A stretch of DNA of 64,000 nucleotides from Guillardia theta CCMP2712 (GCF_000315625.1 NW_005434637.1:220554-284553); one strand, 5' to 3'. Shown: positions 41,824 to 54,693, counted from the stretch's first letter. Numbers and translations: made by a program. Notes: generated from the sequence alone by a model not told the origin.

Positions 41824-43624
41824 CTGACCCGACAGCTTCTGCTTGCACCAATCCTTCCACCCCAACCCCAGGGTCGAGTCCAGCTCGTCCTCGTTGTCCT
41901 TCAGGTTCTCGACCACCTGAGAAGGGTCAGCCTCGAAGACGAGAGACGAGCAGTCGTCACCGAAGAGCAGTAGGTAGTCCAGTCCATGCCGTCTTCATCC
42001 CAGGTCGAAGGAGGAGGAGGAGGAGGAGGAGGCTGGAGACGTTTCCATGCTTCGCTTCCGTGAATGTTCTCACAGAAGTTTCTTCCCGGAGTGAACTCGC
42101 ACTCATCTTGATACCAAAGTTGACATGCTGCGTCATGCTCTGACACTTTCTGTATGGACGGGCATCTGTTGTATCGATGAAACCTGAAGAGGAAAGGTGT
42201 GGGTGGCACTTCAGACGAGAGGAGAAAGTTTTGCACCCTTGTGTTAGTCTCTCAACGTCATCCTCGCATGCATCGCACATGCACTTGATGAAGCTGCTTC
42301 AAAGATCAACATGTCGAACGGGTCAAGAGCGTCCCCGGGACCACTCACTCGTGCATCGGCTCACAGTAATTTGATTGGGCGTCATAGCTCTGTCTGAAGA
42401 ATGTCTTGCACTGATAGTGCACCGTCACATCACGATCTCCCGCCCGACTGATGCTTACCTCGCGCTCTTTGTCGCGCTTGAACTCAGTCTTGCACGTGCC
42501 ATCGTACGTCATCCATTCCTTGACATCGTTATGTCAAAACTCCACACGATTACCATGTACAACGCATACCGTCTTGTCATTCAGCATGGACTGGGCGATT
42601 CCGTACCGAGATTGACCCAGTGCAGGTGACAGGATCGCAGGGCACCTGGGACATGTCAGGTTACCGTCTCATCGACTAAAACTTTTCATGTACCAATGTG
42701 AATTCAATTCATGAGTGCAGATAGTCGAAAAGAGTCCATGGCATCCATGACCAGGAGGAAAATTTTGGTTGCCAACCTTACAAGGGCAAATGAATGTGAG
42801 TAGAAGTTTCACACAGATGCTAAAGATCGAACCAAAGAAACAAGGTGACAGTGAGAGTCTTTTCTCATCTGTTCAATCACAAGTTTTGCTTTGCTGTCTT
42901 GTGTCCAGTATCTGAAATCAAGCAAGAATGAGCTGACGACCGCTCAGTTGCAAACGGTTCCTGTTGTCCCAGTACTTGAGAAGGGTCGGATCGCAGGCCC
43001 GGCATGCACACTGAATCTCATATCAACATGGAAACATTCAAACAGCACAATGCATTCCAACCTGAAAGGGAACTTTGGCGTTGGAACAAAAGTAATGAGC
43101 AGATTCTTCATGGTCAGCTCTCAAGAGCGCCTCGGCTTGTGCTTTAGGGATATTTTGCTCACTTGCCTGCAGGATGTTCAGGTTCAAATGAAGCAACAGG
43201 ATCTCTTTACAAGGAAATCAGCGTAGCAGTCATAGATCTCTGTGATGTTGCAGGCAGGAGGAGGCAGCTCGTTGGATTCACCATACGGCGGCTCGTCGCC
43301 TCCACTAGCAGCTTCATCCCCCGCAAGGATCGATCGCTGCAGGTGAATCTTTCTTTGCCGGCTCTCCGCCTCCCCGTCTATGCTCCTGTGAAGCTGCACC
43401 AAATTTCTCATGTTCCTCTCCTTGGATCTCAGGCTTCGCATGAATTTTGCGGCTCTGGCAGCGTCGTCCACATGATCCTGCTCGCTATACCTGTGACGCA
43501 GAGGTCTGACAAGAAGCTCGTCCGCATCCGAAACGAAACTGAGGACGGCAATCATTGCTAGAACTCCTGCTGTGCACATGAGGAGGACAGGGAAGAGCCA
43601 TGTCCCCTTCAAGGAAGCAATCAT
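41824..43624 (-). CDS. Cys-rich membrane protein, many short exons; 3' end unresolved
   Basis: Starts MIASLKGTWLFPVLLMCTAG with an uncleaved or signal-anchor helix (PVLLMCTAGVLAMIAVLSFV), then a charged stalk and PPPACNITEIYDCYADF. Downstream coding exons with good donors or acceptors include SAHYFCSNAKVPFQ, CACRACDPTLLKYWDN, CPAILSPALGQSRYGIAQSM, MTYDGTCKTEFKRDKERE, VTVHYQCKTFFRQSYDAQSN, WYQDECEFTPGRNFCENI and a last clear exon LFGDDCSSLVFEADPSQVVE ... DWCKQKLSGQ ending at 41,824. Each short exon carries one or two Cys, like a repeat module one exon long. The final exon and some phases are not fixed. No known domain; type II topology is inferred. Confidence 0.6.
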
Positions 43625-44295
43625 CTCTTAGATGATCGCAGAACCTGGAGAAGGAAGCCTGAAAACATTCGATTCAGCCTCAGTTACAGAGAGCAAGTGA
43701 TGGATGATGAATGAAATATCTTTGATATTGAACAAGGTGGGAGATCCTGTTCATAATTGCTGACGATACTTGTCATTTGCTTTCGTCTATCTTGAACTTG
43801 CATTTCCTGCTTTTTCTCCTCATTTCATTTACAGCTGTAGATGCTCTTTCATTCATGAACATAGGACCTTACAGCGACGATTCACCTCAATCTGTTCTCC
43901 TCAATTCTGTTAACCTCATTTTTCTTCTCCCCTTCCCCTCCCTCCTCCCCCCAACTGCACCAATTCCTTGACCATCGCCAAGAGTCATTCGCTTTAAAAA
44001 AAAGTCATGTCAAAACCTCGTCCCCTCTTCCCCACTCACACCCAATCGACCTGGGGGGCCGGGGGGCCTGGTCCACTGCGGCCTCAGGCCAGAGTCCAGG
44101 CCAGAGTCCAGGCTGCCCACTGGGCTTCTGCGACGTGCCCGAGGCTGGCCTTCCAGCGAGCAGGAGGCTAACTGAGAATCGGTAGAGTGCTTCAGGCAGC
44201 AGACAGCACTGATCGTGTTCAAGGTGTTTATTGGGCGTAACGTCGAGAGAATGACCCCGCCGCTCACTGGCTGACTCGAGAGGCTCGCACAGTTC
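43625..44295. other. Intergenic with a small GC-rich patch
   Basis: AT-rich and pyrimidine-rich sequence, then a GC-rich patch at about 44,045-44,170 with a duplicated GGCCAGAGTCCA unit. The patch lacks the GTCACGG words of the larger islands. Confidence 0.45.
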
Positions 44296-46546
44296 TTATA
44301 TCATACTTACACTAGAAGGACGTGAGATCGAGATGTCTGCGTTGATTACTGGCATGATTTTAGTTCTTGTAATGACCTTTGAGTAGCTGCATGTTCAAGC
44401 AATCAGGAAACAGCGATCAGAGTCAAATGCCAGTCGAAAATACCTCGGTCCATCCCTTCCTTGCATCTTCAAGTTGCATTCACTGCCAACCTCTCCTCGG
44501 AGCAACAAGCTCGCCTGGTCCCATATCAGTACGCACTTCAAGTCAGTCACACACGATACGCACAAGGGTGACCGTAAGGTCTTTTGCCGCTCGCCCGTTG
44601 ATTTCAAGCACCACATCACCAACCTGTTGCCATTGAGAATAGATCAAGTTCTTTCTCATTCGTTTTACCTTGATTCGTCCATCAGCTTCTGCAGCAGAAC
44701 CAGAAATGATGTCAAGAACGTAGATCTCATCATCATCCTTATCTAGCACCAGCCCCACTGTGCCCACGTTTTGGCCTGGTGATCGATCTTGGCTGTCATC
44801 AGCAGACCTGTCGACAATCTTCTGAGAAGCCTGGGAATTGAGAAATCTGTTCTCTTGAGTGAGTCGCGAGCATTCTGCCTCCAGACGTATGATGGATTGC
44901 TCGAGCTGACTGATTCTGGAGTCACGATCGAGAACCGTCTTCTGCCAGGACTCAATCTTCTCATTCCACATTCGAGAAGAAAAAGCAGCCATGTCTGTTT
45001 GACTCAGTCTCGATCTTGCCTCAGCAAGTTCCTTTTCGCATGCTTTGTGCTTGTTCTTCCATTCCTCAATTAGCCTTTCTGCTTGCTTGACCCCGTCAGC
45101 TGTAAAACAGACGCATCAATCTTGTGAAAGAAGGTCTCAACGGAACGATCACCTAGTTTCTGATTTTCTACCAAAATATCGTCGCTGTTTACATACTTCT
45201 TTTGCCACTCAGTGACGTGCTTCGTAAGTGTTCCGTTACTCTGAGTCAACAGCTCAATGCGAGCCTCGAGATCGCGCTGCACGACTTCGAAGTTCGAATA
45301 TTGAAGCTTGTACTCGGAGAACTCTGAGTTCAAGGAGTGGTACTTGTTCTGCCATTCGGTTGCGTTGGATACAATATCACGTAGCCTCTCCGCAGTATCG
45401 ATCGAATCTTGCTCAGCCTTCCTACGAGCCTTAGCCTCGCTCTCTGCCCTAACTTCGACTATTTCTTTCAACTTCTTGGCACTACTGAGTTCAGATTGGA
45501 GCGCAAGAATTACGCGATCCTTCTCTGCAACCTGTTGCTCCATGTCTCGGACCGAGTTCTGAAGCTGAATCGCGTTTTGCTCCATCTGCAGTATGGTTTT
45601 CTCAGCTTTCTGAACCTTCTCTTCTGCAGCATGCATGGACAAGTCTGTCATATTTCGCATTTGTTCAATTTTGCGCTCCGCCTTCTCAAGATCATCTTGA
45701 AGTCCCTCCGCGATTGCATAGATGGTCCTTTCATCGATCAGCTCGTATTGGCCGATGAGATTTTCTCGTATCCTGAAGGAGGAGCCCTGCTTTCAACCCT
45801 CATCCTCTGCCAGCATCGCCTGCCAACACCGTACCTCGTTTATTTCTGACACGTACAAGTTGTTGGAGCCGTAGATGATGTCTTCCACCTGCTAAATGTC
45901 ACAACGAGCATTGAACAACTCCCTGAAGATAGCACCAGACCGCCATCCCAGCAAACTGAGCAAGCAGAAACGTCAAACATAACCGTACATCAGACGAAAG
46001 AAGCGGACCTTGGACCGTTGTGTCATTCACTGCTGTGACTGTGCCGATACCATGCTGTCTTAAATGAGGAGCCATGGTAACTCGCATGCCTTCCATTGGC
46101 GGAATGTCCTTTCCGACCTTTCCAGCTATCAACAGGGCAAAACAGGTGACAACAAAGTCTTTTACGCATTTCGAAGGAATGAAAGTCTGCCCGGAACTCT
46201 GCTAGCATGGTGAAAACCAATGGAAAGGTGTGAAACAATGAGTACCACTACACCAACAGTCCCCATCGGCCCTGACTGCATGATATCATTTCCCATCATG
46301 GCTTTCACTGTACATTGAAGCAGAAGTTAGCTAGCCATTGTTGCACAACTAAATCATGTTGATTGATGACTCTACACGGCTATTGGTCATCATGTAAATT
46401 TGGGAAAATCGCTATTTCAAGGACGCCCTTTGAACACTATCAATTTTCTCATCTGTTGGGATCCCTATCCTGAATTTACGTTTATCGTGGTCTTCGAACA
46501 GAACATACTTGCCCTTGCACGGCATGTTATTTCGAAACTCAGCCAT
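44296..46546 (-). CDS. Coiled-coil protein with a C-terminal PDZ domain
   Basis: Nine exons (46546-46438, 46307-46254, 46125-46016, 45888-45835, 45786-45153, 45099-44669, 44623-44555, 44514-44444, 44386-44296) splice in frame to 540 residues. Residues 1-110 are a non-helical head (KYVLFEDHDKRKFRIGIPTD; RVTMAPHLRQHGIGTVTAV). Residues about 130-400 are heptad-rich coiled coil (EEKVQKAEKTILQMEQNAIQ ...). A PDZ domain follows across exons 6-8: VGLVLDKDDDEIYVLDIISG, then VGDVVLEINGRAAKDLTV and LLLRGEVGSECNLKMQ. PDZ domains bind C-terminal peptides; the protein's own end (SSVSMI) is class-I-like only in outline. It likely acts as a scaffold. The first exon and start are less certain. Confidence 0.83.
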
Positions 46547-47426
46547 TCTGCGGGGGCCTTCTGATATTTCTTCTCTAAGAAGTCTGTTGTCTCTCTTATT
46601 TGAATCCTCTGTGCAATTTTCGTCTTCTCCTCCCCTTGTATCTCTACATGTGACTCTGAAGATGAGCACAACTCTAATGCACCCTCCTCTCAACAGAGCT
46701 TCCTTGTGGTTGCCTGTTTCGTCTCCCTTTCTCCCCTCACATCTTCTCCTTGTTTCCCATCAACTCGCCCTCCACCACCACCACCTCCTCCTCCTCCTCC
46801 TCCTCCTGCGCATTCCGCACCTGTCATCGCCATTCGGACTCGGATCTTCAAAGAGTACCCCCACCCCACCCTATTTCATCCTATTGAAAGCCTACGCAAG
46901 GCCACCCACCCCTTGTACCTGTCCGTTTCCTACTGCTCATCCGATGTTTCTAAGACCTGGGTCTTACCTGAGACTACGGGAGTTGTCATAGAGAGGTGGA
47001 TATACACTGGTCCTAGTTAGAGTAGTCCTACCGCGATCGTCCCTGCATGCAGGGCAAGGCCACGATGAAAGAGGAAGGGAGGAGCAGGAGGAGGACGGGG
47101 AGGATAAGGAGGATGGAGAGAGTTGTAGGAGACAATTTTGATCCGGAAAGAGCAACAAGTCAGGCGAGATGGAAGGAGATGTCAAGGAAAGGGCAAGTAA
47201 AGTTTGAGGCAAGACAAGACCATAGCAGACTGGGGGCCGACGTTTGTGATGGCGTTGACAGCAGAGAGTTCGGGGAGAGAAGTTGAGGATCAGAAGTGAA
47301 CTAGAAGCAATCTTGTGATCAGAAAGGTTGAGGGATACAGGGACAAGGCGGGATAACAGCTTGCATTGGGGATTTCTGCGATTGTTGCAGGACTATTGAC
47401 TCTGTTGCAGCAGGCAGGCAGGCGGG
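46547..47426. promoter_or_regulatory. Divergent intergenic region with CCACCC/GTACC block
   Basis: Between the PDZ gene (-) and Pcf11 (+). It contains a (CCT)n run at about 46,785-46,806 and a C-rich repeat block at about 46,845-46,985 (agtacccccacccc, cttacctgag), then purine-rich sequence. Confidence 0.5.
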
Positions 47427-49063
47427 ATGGATGAGGCTCATGAACTTGCCGCGAACCTAGAAGAACAGATTTTGTTGATGAATCGTGCAGCAAAGGAGGA
47501 GATCAACGCATTGACGATGGTCGCTCAGGACTATGTTGAAAACGAACACTTGTGTGACACAATCGTGCGATCGATCGAAACTTGTGTTGAAAAAGCAGTC
47601 AATGACAAGAAATTGATTCCTTTGTACGTTATGGACTCAATTCTTAAGAACGTCGGAGGAGTGTACAACAAGCTTATCTTGTTGAACCTGAATCAGACTC
47701 TATGCAACGCCTTTCAGCAATCGGACAACACCGTGAAGCAAAAGATGATCAAGCTACTGAACACGTAAACAGATGATGGATCGATGCCGCCTGCTGATCT
47801 CTTCCTAGGTGGTCCGATCAGAATATTTTTTCCAAGAGTGTTGTCGACAAGATTCGCCAAGGCATGATGAGCATTCTACAAACCCCTTCGATGCCTTCAT
47901 GGAGGGACAAAAATAACCTGCAGCAACCAATGATGGTGCCGAATGGGTCGATGCACATGGTATAGAATCATAAATGACTTTCATGCTTGTGTGGTGTTAA
48001 CCATGGTGACTCCAGCCGATGGGACGTAACTCCTTGCAGATGGAACCGTCGTCTTCGTCAACGGGCAACATGGTATGCATGTTGCGAAGTAGTTGCATCA
48101 GCTCACGTCTTCTTGCTTCAGTTCTTGTATTCCGGCTCTGGTCATCCGTCAAAGACTGCATCTTTTGTGAATGATAATCCTCCCTATCTAAGCACTCGTG
48201 AACCATTCACTAGCTTTGGGCATCCTCAACTTAACTTGGGTCCTGTTCATGGTCAGTTTGGCCATAACGGATCGATGAACGTATTGCATGCAAACTTACT
48301 TCAAACCCGGTCCACCTCATGTTCTCTTGAGTATGCACAGACGATACAGAATCCTGCCAGCTCTCAGCACTACGACGTGGGGGATATGTGCATTGCCAGC
48401 CATCCGCCATGCGCTTTGCTACAAAGTTCGCCGCCTATAAGACACAAACGAAAGCTGTCTGCGAAGGATTTATCCAGGTATAAACCATTCCATTCTTTGT
48501 TTATCGAATGTATTTTGGCTTGTGAGACGGTTTGCATTTGGATGTGCAACCTCCTCTGCCCTTTTCTGCCTCCTTTAATGATTGAATGTAGCATGGATGT
48601 CACGCATGTGATAAGCTCTCTGTATGAAGAAAAACCTTTCACGTCAAAGATTGATGGGCGGAGATTCAAGAACAAAGAGGATCTAGATCGTCATCTTGAC
48701 ATGTTATTTGAGAGAAACCGTGCTAAGAAGGAGCGCTTTGGGAATCAAGAGCGGTTGTGGTTTCGGAACATTAGTGAGTGGTGTAGGGCAGAGGACATCT
48801 CCTCTTCGCGCACTCCCTTGAGAGACTTCAACAAGAGCAAGGACGGCATAGAGAAAGCAGCGGAGCCGATAAAATTGAATGTCGTGCAAGCAGACGATCT
48901 TGATGGGCTAGCCAAGTGTGCAGCTTGCAACGAGGTGCTCAAGAAGGAGTGGAGGGCCGACGAAGATAGGTGGGTACTGCATGGCGTCTACCGTATGAAT
49001 GGGAACGGCGAGTTTGATGATCATGGGACCATTTTCGTCCATCAAGGCTGCTTCCAGGGATAA
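47427..49063 (+). CDS. PCF11: Pcf11-like mRNA cleavage/termination factor
   Basis: Five exons (47427-47764, 47809-47959, 48016-48072, 48122-48477, 48592-49063) give 457 residues. Residues 1-130 are a CTD-interacting domain: YVENEHLCDTIVRSIETCV, LIPLYVMDSILKNVGGVYN and, after the intron, TWSDQNIFSKSVVDKIRQG, as in Pcf11. A Ser/Met-rich linker follows. The C-terminus has the conserved RFKNKEDLDRHLDMLFERN block and a zinc-binding pattern CAACNEVLKKEW ... FVHQGC. Pcf11 binds the phosphorylated RNA polymerase II tail through its CID and links 3'-end cleavage to termination. The protein is short next to animal Pcf11 but complete in architecture. It faces the GT41 gene. Confidence 0.87.
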
Positions 49064-49463
49064 CCACAACGCTGTTCGCTTCCTTCGCCCTCTTTCCTCC
49101 TCCCGCTCCCTCGCTCCCCTTCTCCTGATCCCGACGAGCCTTCCTGGGATTTCTGCCTGAGACGTTCTCTTCTTCCTCAGGAAGAAAAGTCACCAGTTCT
49201 CTTCCTCCTAGGAGCTCTCCATTGTTCTTCCAGTAGCCCCTGCTGTCTCTTCCTTCCCCCACACCTTTCCCCTCGTCTCATTGATTCATCGCAATCGAAA
49301 TCGGCGAGCGCATGCTTTGTTGCAGTCCCGGATGGTTGCGAGGCGGTTTCATGCGGACAAAGTGAGTCTCTTGCAATGTGAGATAGAGCAGGGAGACGTC
49401 CAGGAACATGATGGTGCTGGAGACACAGGAGGGGGAGCAGGAGGAATTTTGCCAGTCTTGTTA
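49064..49463. other. Convergent spacer between Pcf11 and the GT41 gene
   Basis: C/T-rich 3'-flank sequence; no coding region supported. Confidence 0.45.
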
Positions 49464-50874
49464 TCAGAACTTTAGTGGAATGAAACGGGTTGGACGACCG
49501 GAACTTGCGGACAGTAGGATATGACTCCTCGTCTTGACTGCCTTCCCTCCCTCTCCTCTGCCTCCTACTTCCCCTACTCCTCCTTGTTCCTCGTTCTCTC
49601 CCTCCGCCTTCCCTGATGCAATCGCCCAAGTCTCCAAAGCCATCCGCATCCCTCGCTCCCATGCTCGACTCTGCCCTTCCAAAATCTTTTCCCGGTGCAC
49701 CTGCTGAACATTTCATGGAGTAGCACAAAGACTAAGAATCGTGTCACCTCCCTCCTCTCTCCTCGCGTGCAGGAGCAAGCCAGTCTGCGGTACTCCTCCT
49801 CCCCTCGAGCCATCCCTGCGACCCCCTGCGAGCCGCCGAAGGCGACGAGGAAGGAGGCGCTGATGCGAGACATGAGCGACTCCTCAGGAGCAGACAGGAA
49901 GCAGAGGCCATGCTCGAGCACAAGCTTACTTGCCACTGGATCTCTCTGTACATCGAAGTCACGAGGAGGAGGAGGAAGCAAGGGCATTGAGGACCAGGAG
50001 GATGTCGCTCCCTCCAAGAAGCTCCAGCACCGCGCTCGATGTCACCGCATGCTCCGTGAGGTTGCTGGAATGCCAGAGGACAAGCTCTCCTTGTCCCCGG
50101 GAGGAGAAGGCAGACTCAACCGGCTGCTTGCCCTGCCTGCCCGTCAACGAGGAAGCAGCTGAAAAGCATGCTTGTCCACCAGAGTGTCGGGGAGGACGAG
50201 ATCAGCGCAAGATCGCAAGATGCTGCTCCACTGCTGCAGGGTCCTTGTCTGGATGGACGAGAGACTTCCGAGGAAGAGAAGCTTGCGCCGAGATGGAGCC
50301 TGGGGTCACAAACCTGAGTGAGGGAAGCAGAGGCGGCAAGTTGCTACTTGTGGAGTAGGAGGGGGAGAGGCGTCTCGAGTTTGTTCGATGTGAGGAGGCA
50401 GCGGAGGAGCCTTGAACAGGATCAACTTCTCTGTGAAACTCGCTGCAAACTCTGGTGGAGTTGCCACCCTGCGCTCGCGTTCAGGGTAGACGGGAATGAA
50501 CAGGAAGAAGAGCAGGCGAAAGGGAAGACAAGTGAGAAGGGAAGACAAGTGAAATGGCAGATGAGATGAAGGGCAGGAGCAATCGTTATTTGAAGGGAGC
50601 TGGGCAGAACCAAAAACTGAGCCATGGCAGGAGAGCAGGATGTGCAGAAGGAGGAGGAGGAGGAGGAGGAGGAGGAGGAGGATGGAAGTAGGAGGACAGG
50701 AGGAGGAGATTGCAAGGAAAGCGTAACGTCACCAGTCACTGGCTAGCATGGGTAACGATGAGCTTCTTGCTGTTGCCGGCCACCTCGACCCCCATCCTCG
50801 GACCTGTTGAAGCTGAGGTTACTGGAGGAGAAGGAGGAGATCAAGGAGGGGGGAGGGAGGAGGAGGAAGAGGAG

Positions 50875-50906
<32 letters not shown>

Positions 50907-53575
50907 TGAAGGAGGAGGAGGAGGTGAAGGTGGAGGAGGTGGAGGAGGAGGAGGAAGAGGGACTGACTTGCAACATGGCGGGCTGGTGGGAGAGAACTTG
51001 GTCATGGATGCTCGAGACGACCTGATTGGAGGGTGAGGAGGATGACGAAGAGAGAATGTAAGATCTCACGGCGTCGAAGTCCACGAGGACATGGAGCGAG
51101 TGGGAGTTGACCTGTGAGATGAACGAGAGAGGAGGAGGAGGATTTGGAGGAGGAGGATGAGAATGAGGAGGAGCAGGGAGGAGGAGAATGTAAGAGAAGC
51201 TCGTGGGTGATTCGAGCAGGAACTTACTTGCTCCCCTATGGACGAAGGTGTCGAACCGTGCGGGAAGAATTTGAAGCAGCACCTCCTGAATCCCTGGGGA
51301 AGGAGGCTGGACATGTAGTTGCTGATAGACATCAGGAAGAAGGAGAAGGAAACAGTTATTACATCGATCGTTGGGATTCTTGAATCTCGAAGACGACAAT
51401 AGAAGTTCTTTCGGAATCATACCCCAGCAAGAGGGATATCACTTGAGAAGGGACAGCATGCCATGCTGAAGCGATGTACCCAACTCTCATGTTGATCACA
51501 GGAAGTTTGAGGGCGACCTGAGAAAACCTGTGAGGAGATGGAAGGAGCAAGAAGCAGGAAGCAACCGAAGGCAGGGGAGAGGAGACGACAAGTTTGTTGT
51601 GCGCGTCAATGATGTCGTTCAGTAGAGGATGAGGAACGAATCGAAGGCTCTGTAGAGGATGGATGGTGGTTCTGCCGATGGCAGTGAGCTGCTGGGCTAT
51701 GCAGGCCATCGCCTTCTTCTCATTCTCCTCCCTCTCCTCGAACAGCAGAGCGTTGTGCATAACCTCGACGAGGTTGTACCTTGCTTCACAATGACCTTCC
51801 TGTCGCCCCAGCAGATGTCTGTAGTTGCTTGCGCTCTCCACTAACTTTCCTTGCAGGTTCAGGCACTTGCTCAGCAAGAACCTGGCGACGTCGTGATTGC
51901 CGTTCAGCTCGACAGCCTTCCTGTAGTGCTCGCAGGCCGTTCGTCCACCCTCCTCCTCTCCCTCCTCCTCCATCATCATCCCTAGCTTCACGTGCATCTC
52001 TGCGTTGTCCTGATCCAGCTGCAGGCCCAGCTCGAACTCTCTTATCGCTCCTGTCACGTTCCTCCTGTCAGCCCACAGAGCTGCGCCGAGAGCAAAATGG
52101 GCGGAAGCGGAGGGATGGCGGAGGAGGAGGAGGCGGTAGGAGCGCTCTGCAGCTGAAAACTTTCCCTCCTTCATCTGCACGTACGCCAGCTCGTCGAGGT
52201 CCTCCAGATTTCCTCTCACCTCACACGCTCTCTCTGCCATTTGCTGCGCCAGCTCCAACTTGCCGTCCTTGCTGGCCGAGCGAGAGAGGAGGAGGAGGAC
52301 GGAGGCAGCGAAGTTCTGCATCTTGTCAATGGCGGTGGCTGTCAAGGTAGGGGAGGCAGATTCAGCAGCGACTATTGCCATCATTGCGTGCAGGTCTCCG
52401 AGCTCAATGCTTGCCAGCTTGCAAGCTTGCTTCACATGCTTCCACCTCCTCCGCTCGCGTCCTTCTCGTCCTGCATGACTTGCAAGCATGAAGTATGGGA
52501 ACGAGCGGCGAGGAAAGAGGAGATGCATGCTCTGGCATGCAAGCAGTTGCGTCTGTGCAGCTTCTCCCATCAGACTCGCCAGTTCGTTGTAGAACTTGTG
52601 AGCTTGTAAACACTGCGACCCCTCACAATGAGTATAATCATGACTCTGCGCATCCAGGAACATCTCAACATTGAGATGAAGTCTCCCTTGTTGATGGTCA
52701 GGAGGCTGATAGCTCAGCAACATGTACCAGGTCGCTCCCTCTGTTCCATTCAGCGCTATCCTATCCGTCAGTTCAATCACTCCTGCTCCTTTATGGAAGT
52801 CGATCGTGCCCACATGAGCGCTGGAGTTGTGTTCAGCAATCGGACAACCTTGCCGGAATCCAATCTTGTTCACCCTCACAGCACGAAGGTTCTTGCTATG
52901 CTTCACAGGGACTTCGTCCTGCATCTCCGAAATGCTCACATGCAAGTTCAGGGCAGGAGCATGAGTGAAACTGCTCGATGGAACTGCAAACAGGACAGAA
53001 GACTGCTGAACAAACATGACGTCGCTTCCTCCTATGCCATGTGCTGCAGACTTGGTCAGAACGATCTTCATGAATGTTCTCGAGACAACTTCCGGCACAT
53101 GATCTTGGTGCACCTTCAGGTACCATACCCGTGACTGCGCATGACACACTGAGGTATGCAGGACCAGCTCGCTGCTGGCATGTGCGAGGACAGAAGGGTT
53201 TCCTCCTTCGATCTCCGAGGCATTCGTCCTCAGCCATACTGTCCTTTGACTCTTCAAGGGCTTGCAATGCTTCTCAGCACAGCCTGTGAACGAGATGAAA
53301 GCTTGCAGGAAATGAAAATCCTGCAGGTGCTCGAAGAGGTGTGCCATGCTACCCCTTACGACATGCTCCTCCTCGTCGTAGAGGGAGGAGACCGGGAGCT
53401 GAACATGTACATCTCCTTGATCAACTACTTCAATCTCAGCTATCCTGGAATCTCCATGTTTCTTCCAGGCTTCTTTGGGCAGATTCTTCCAAATGTCGTT
53501 TGCTCCAAGAACACAGTGATGGATAACAATCAATGACGTGATGCAACGAAGCTCGAATGTCCCGAAGGTGGGCAT
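49464..53575 (-). CDS. TPR-containing GT41 (O-GlcNAc transferase/SPINDLY-like) glycosyltransferase
   Basis: Long first exon from 53575, then short exons to a stop at 49464. A hydrophobic N-terminus (LRCITSLIVIHHCVLGAN) and about 300 residues of unassigned beta-rich sequence precede TPRs (EGKFSAAERSYRLLLLRHPS; VTGAIREFELGLQLDQDNAE; CEHYRKAVELNGNHDVARFL). The GT41 catalytic region follows: VINMRVGYIASAWHAVPSQV, SLHVLVDFDA, VLSHQPAMLQV, VATPPEFAASFTEKLIL, LSSIQTRTLQQWSSILR, HSSNLTEHAV and SLMSRISASFLVAFGG, ending REKILEGQSRAWERG. These match, in order, motifs of OGT/SPY C-terminal lobes. GT41 enzymes add GlcNAc or fucose to Ser/Thr, usually in the cytosol; an ER leader would be unusual. Introns contain long purine repeats, and some 3' exon limits are provisional. 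Confidence 0.8.
50850..50965. repeat. (GGA)n/(GGAAGA)n microsatellite in a GT41-gene intron
   Basis: A purine run between the exon ending AMLQ and the next exon on the minus strand. It creates spurious polyS/polyE frames. Confidence 0.85.
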
Positions 53576-54570
53576 AACTGACTGCGCTGATAGAGATGGA
53601 CTAACTTATGTACATTCAAGCTTCAACGAGTGGGCAAGAAGCTCATCTCGCTTCATCTCCCGTTCACTTCTCGTTGTCGTGCTCTCTCCACCTTTCTTCT
53701 TGCCTGCAGCATTCTCCTTACCTGCTCCCCTCCCGTCTCCTCCCCTCTCCTTTCCTCCCCTCCCCTCCTCTCTCCTCCCCTCCTCTCCTCTCCTCTCCTC
53801 TCCTCTCCTCTCCCCTCTCCTTTCCTCTCCTCTGGCCTCTTCTCATCTCCTCCTCACGCCTCTCCGCTCTCCGCTCCCCTCTCTCCTCCATTCATCCATA
53901 TTTTCGCCATCATCGGTTTTCTCCCACTTGCGTCTCCCCCTTCAGATCAGTATTTTACACGCCGAACCCGCCTCAAGGTTTTCACGGACTGCCTCGATTC
54001 AGCCATGGCGCGAATGCGAACAATGCTGTTTGTGTTGTTGTTGGTTGGGGAACAATGGCAGAAGGAAGTAGAGGGAATGGGAGGTATATTTACCTCCTCC
54101 TTTTCTATCTCCACTCAATCTCCTCTCCCTCCTCTCTTCTTCTCTTCCCTCCTCTCCCTCCTCTTCTCCAGTCTTTCCATCAGTCCTCTTGCATCCTTTC
54201 GTCGTCATATCCTCCTTTCACCTCCTCCGCTGCAGCAGATGCATCACCATGTTCTTTCTTCATTATCGTCTCGTTCATTCACTCACAATCATCATTCTGC
54301 TCGCTTCCTGGTCTTATTCCTTCGCCTCATCGTCTTGACTTAGCCATTTGAGCTCCAGTTTCTTTCCGATTTGACCATGGCATGTGCCATGAAACGCTGA
54401 TGGTGACTGAGAAGGGGAAGAAACTAACCAAGGTGCTGCGATACATACATGTGGCTTCTGTTTGACGCGTAATGTCAGCTGGTGGGCGAAGACTATCAGA
54501 GCGCATTGCTCAGCCCAGTCATTCCTCCCGACAGCAGGAAAGGGGAGCAGGAGCAGGAGCAGGAGCAGGG

Positions 54571-54601
<31 letters not shown>

Positions 54602-54656
54602 TAGGAGCAGGGGCAGGGGCAGGGGCAGGGGCAATGGGCAGGGGCAGGAGCAGGAT

Positions 54657-54693
<37 letters not shown>

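Noticed and set aside
49695-50358. Plus-strand frames of 140-155 codons
   Set aside because: Antisense to GT41 catalytic-domain exons.
53608-54351. Two 240-codon Ser/Pro/Leu-rich plus-strand frames
   Set aside because: Pyrimidine low-complexity DNA; two frames are equally open and neither has splice or motif support.
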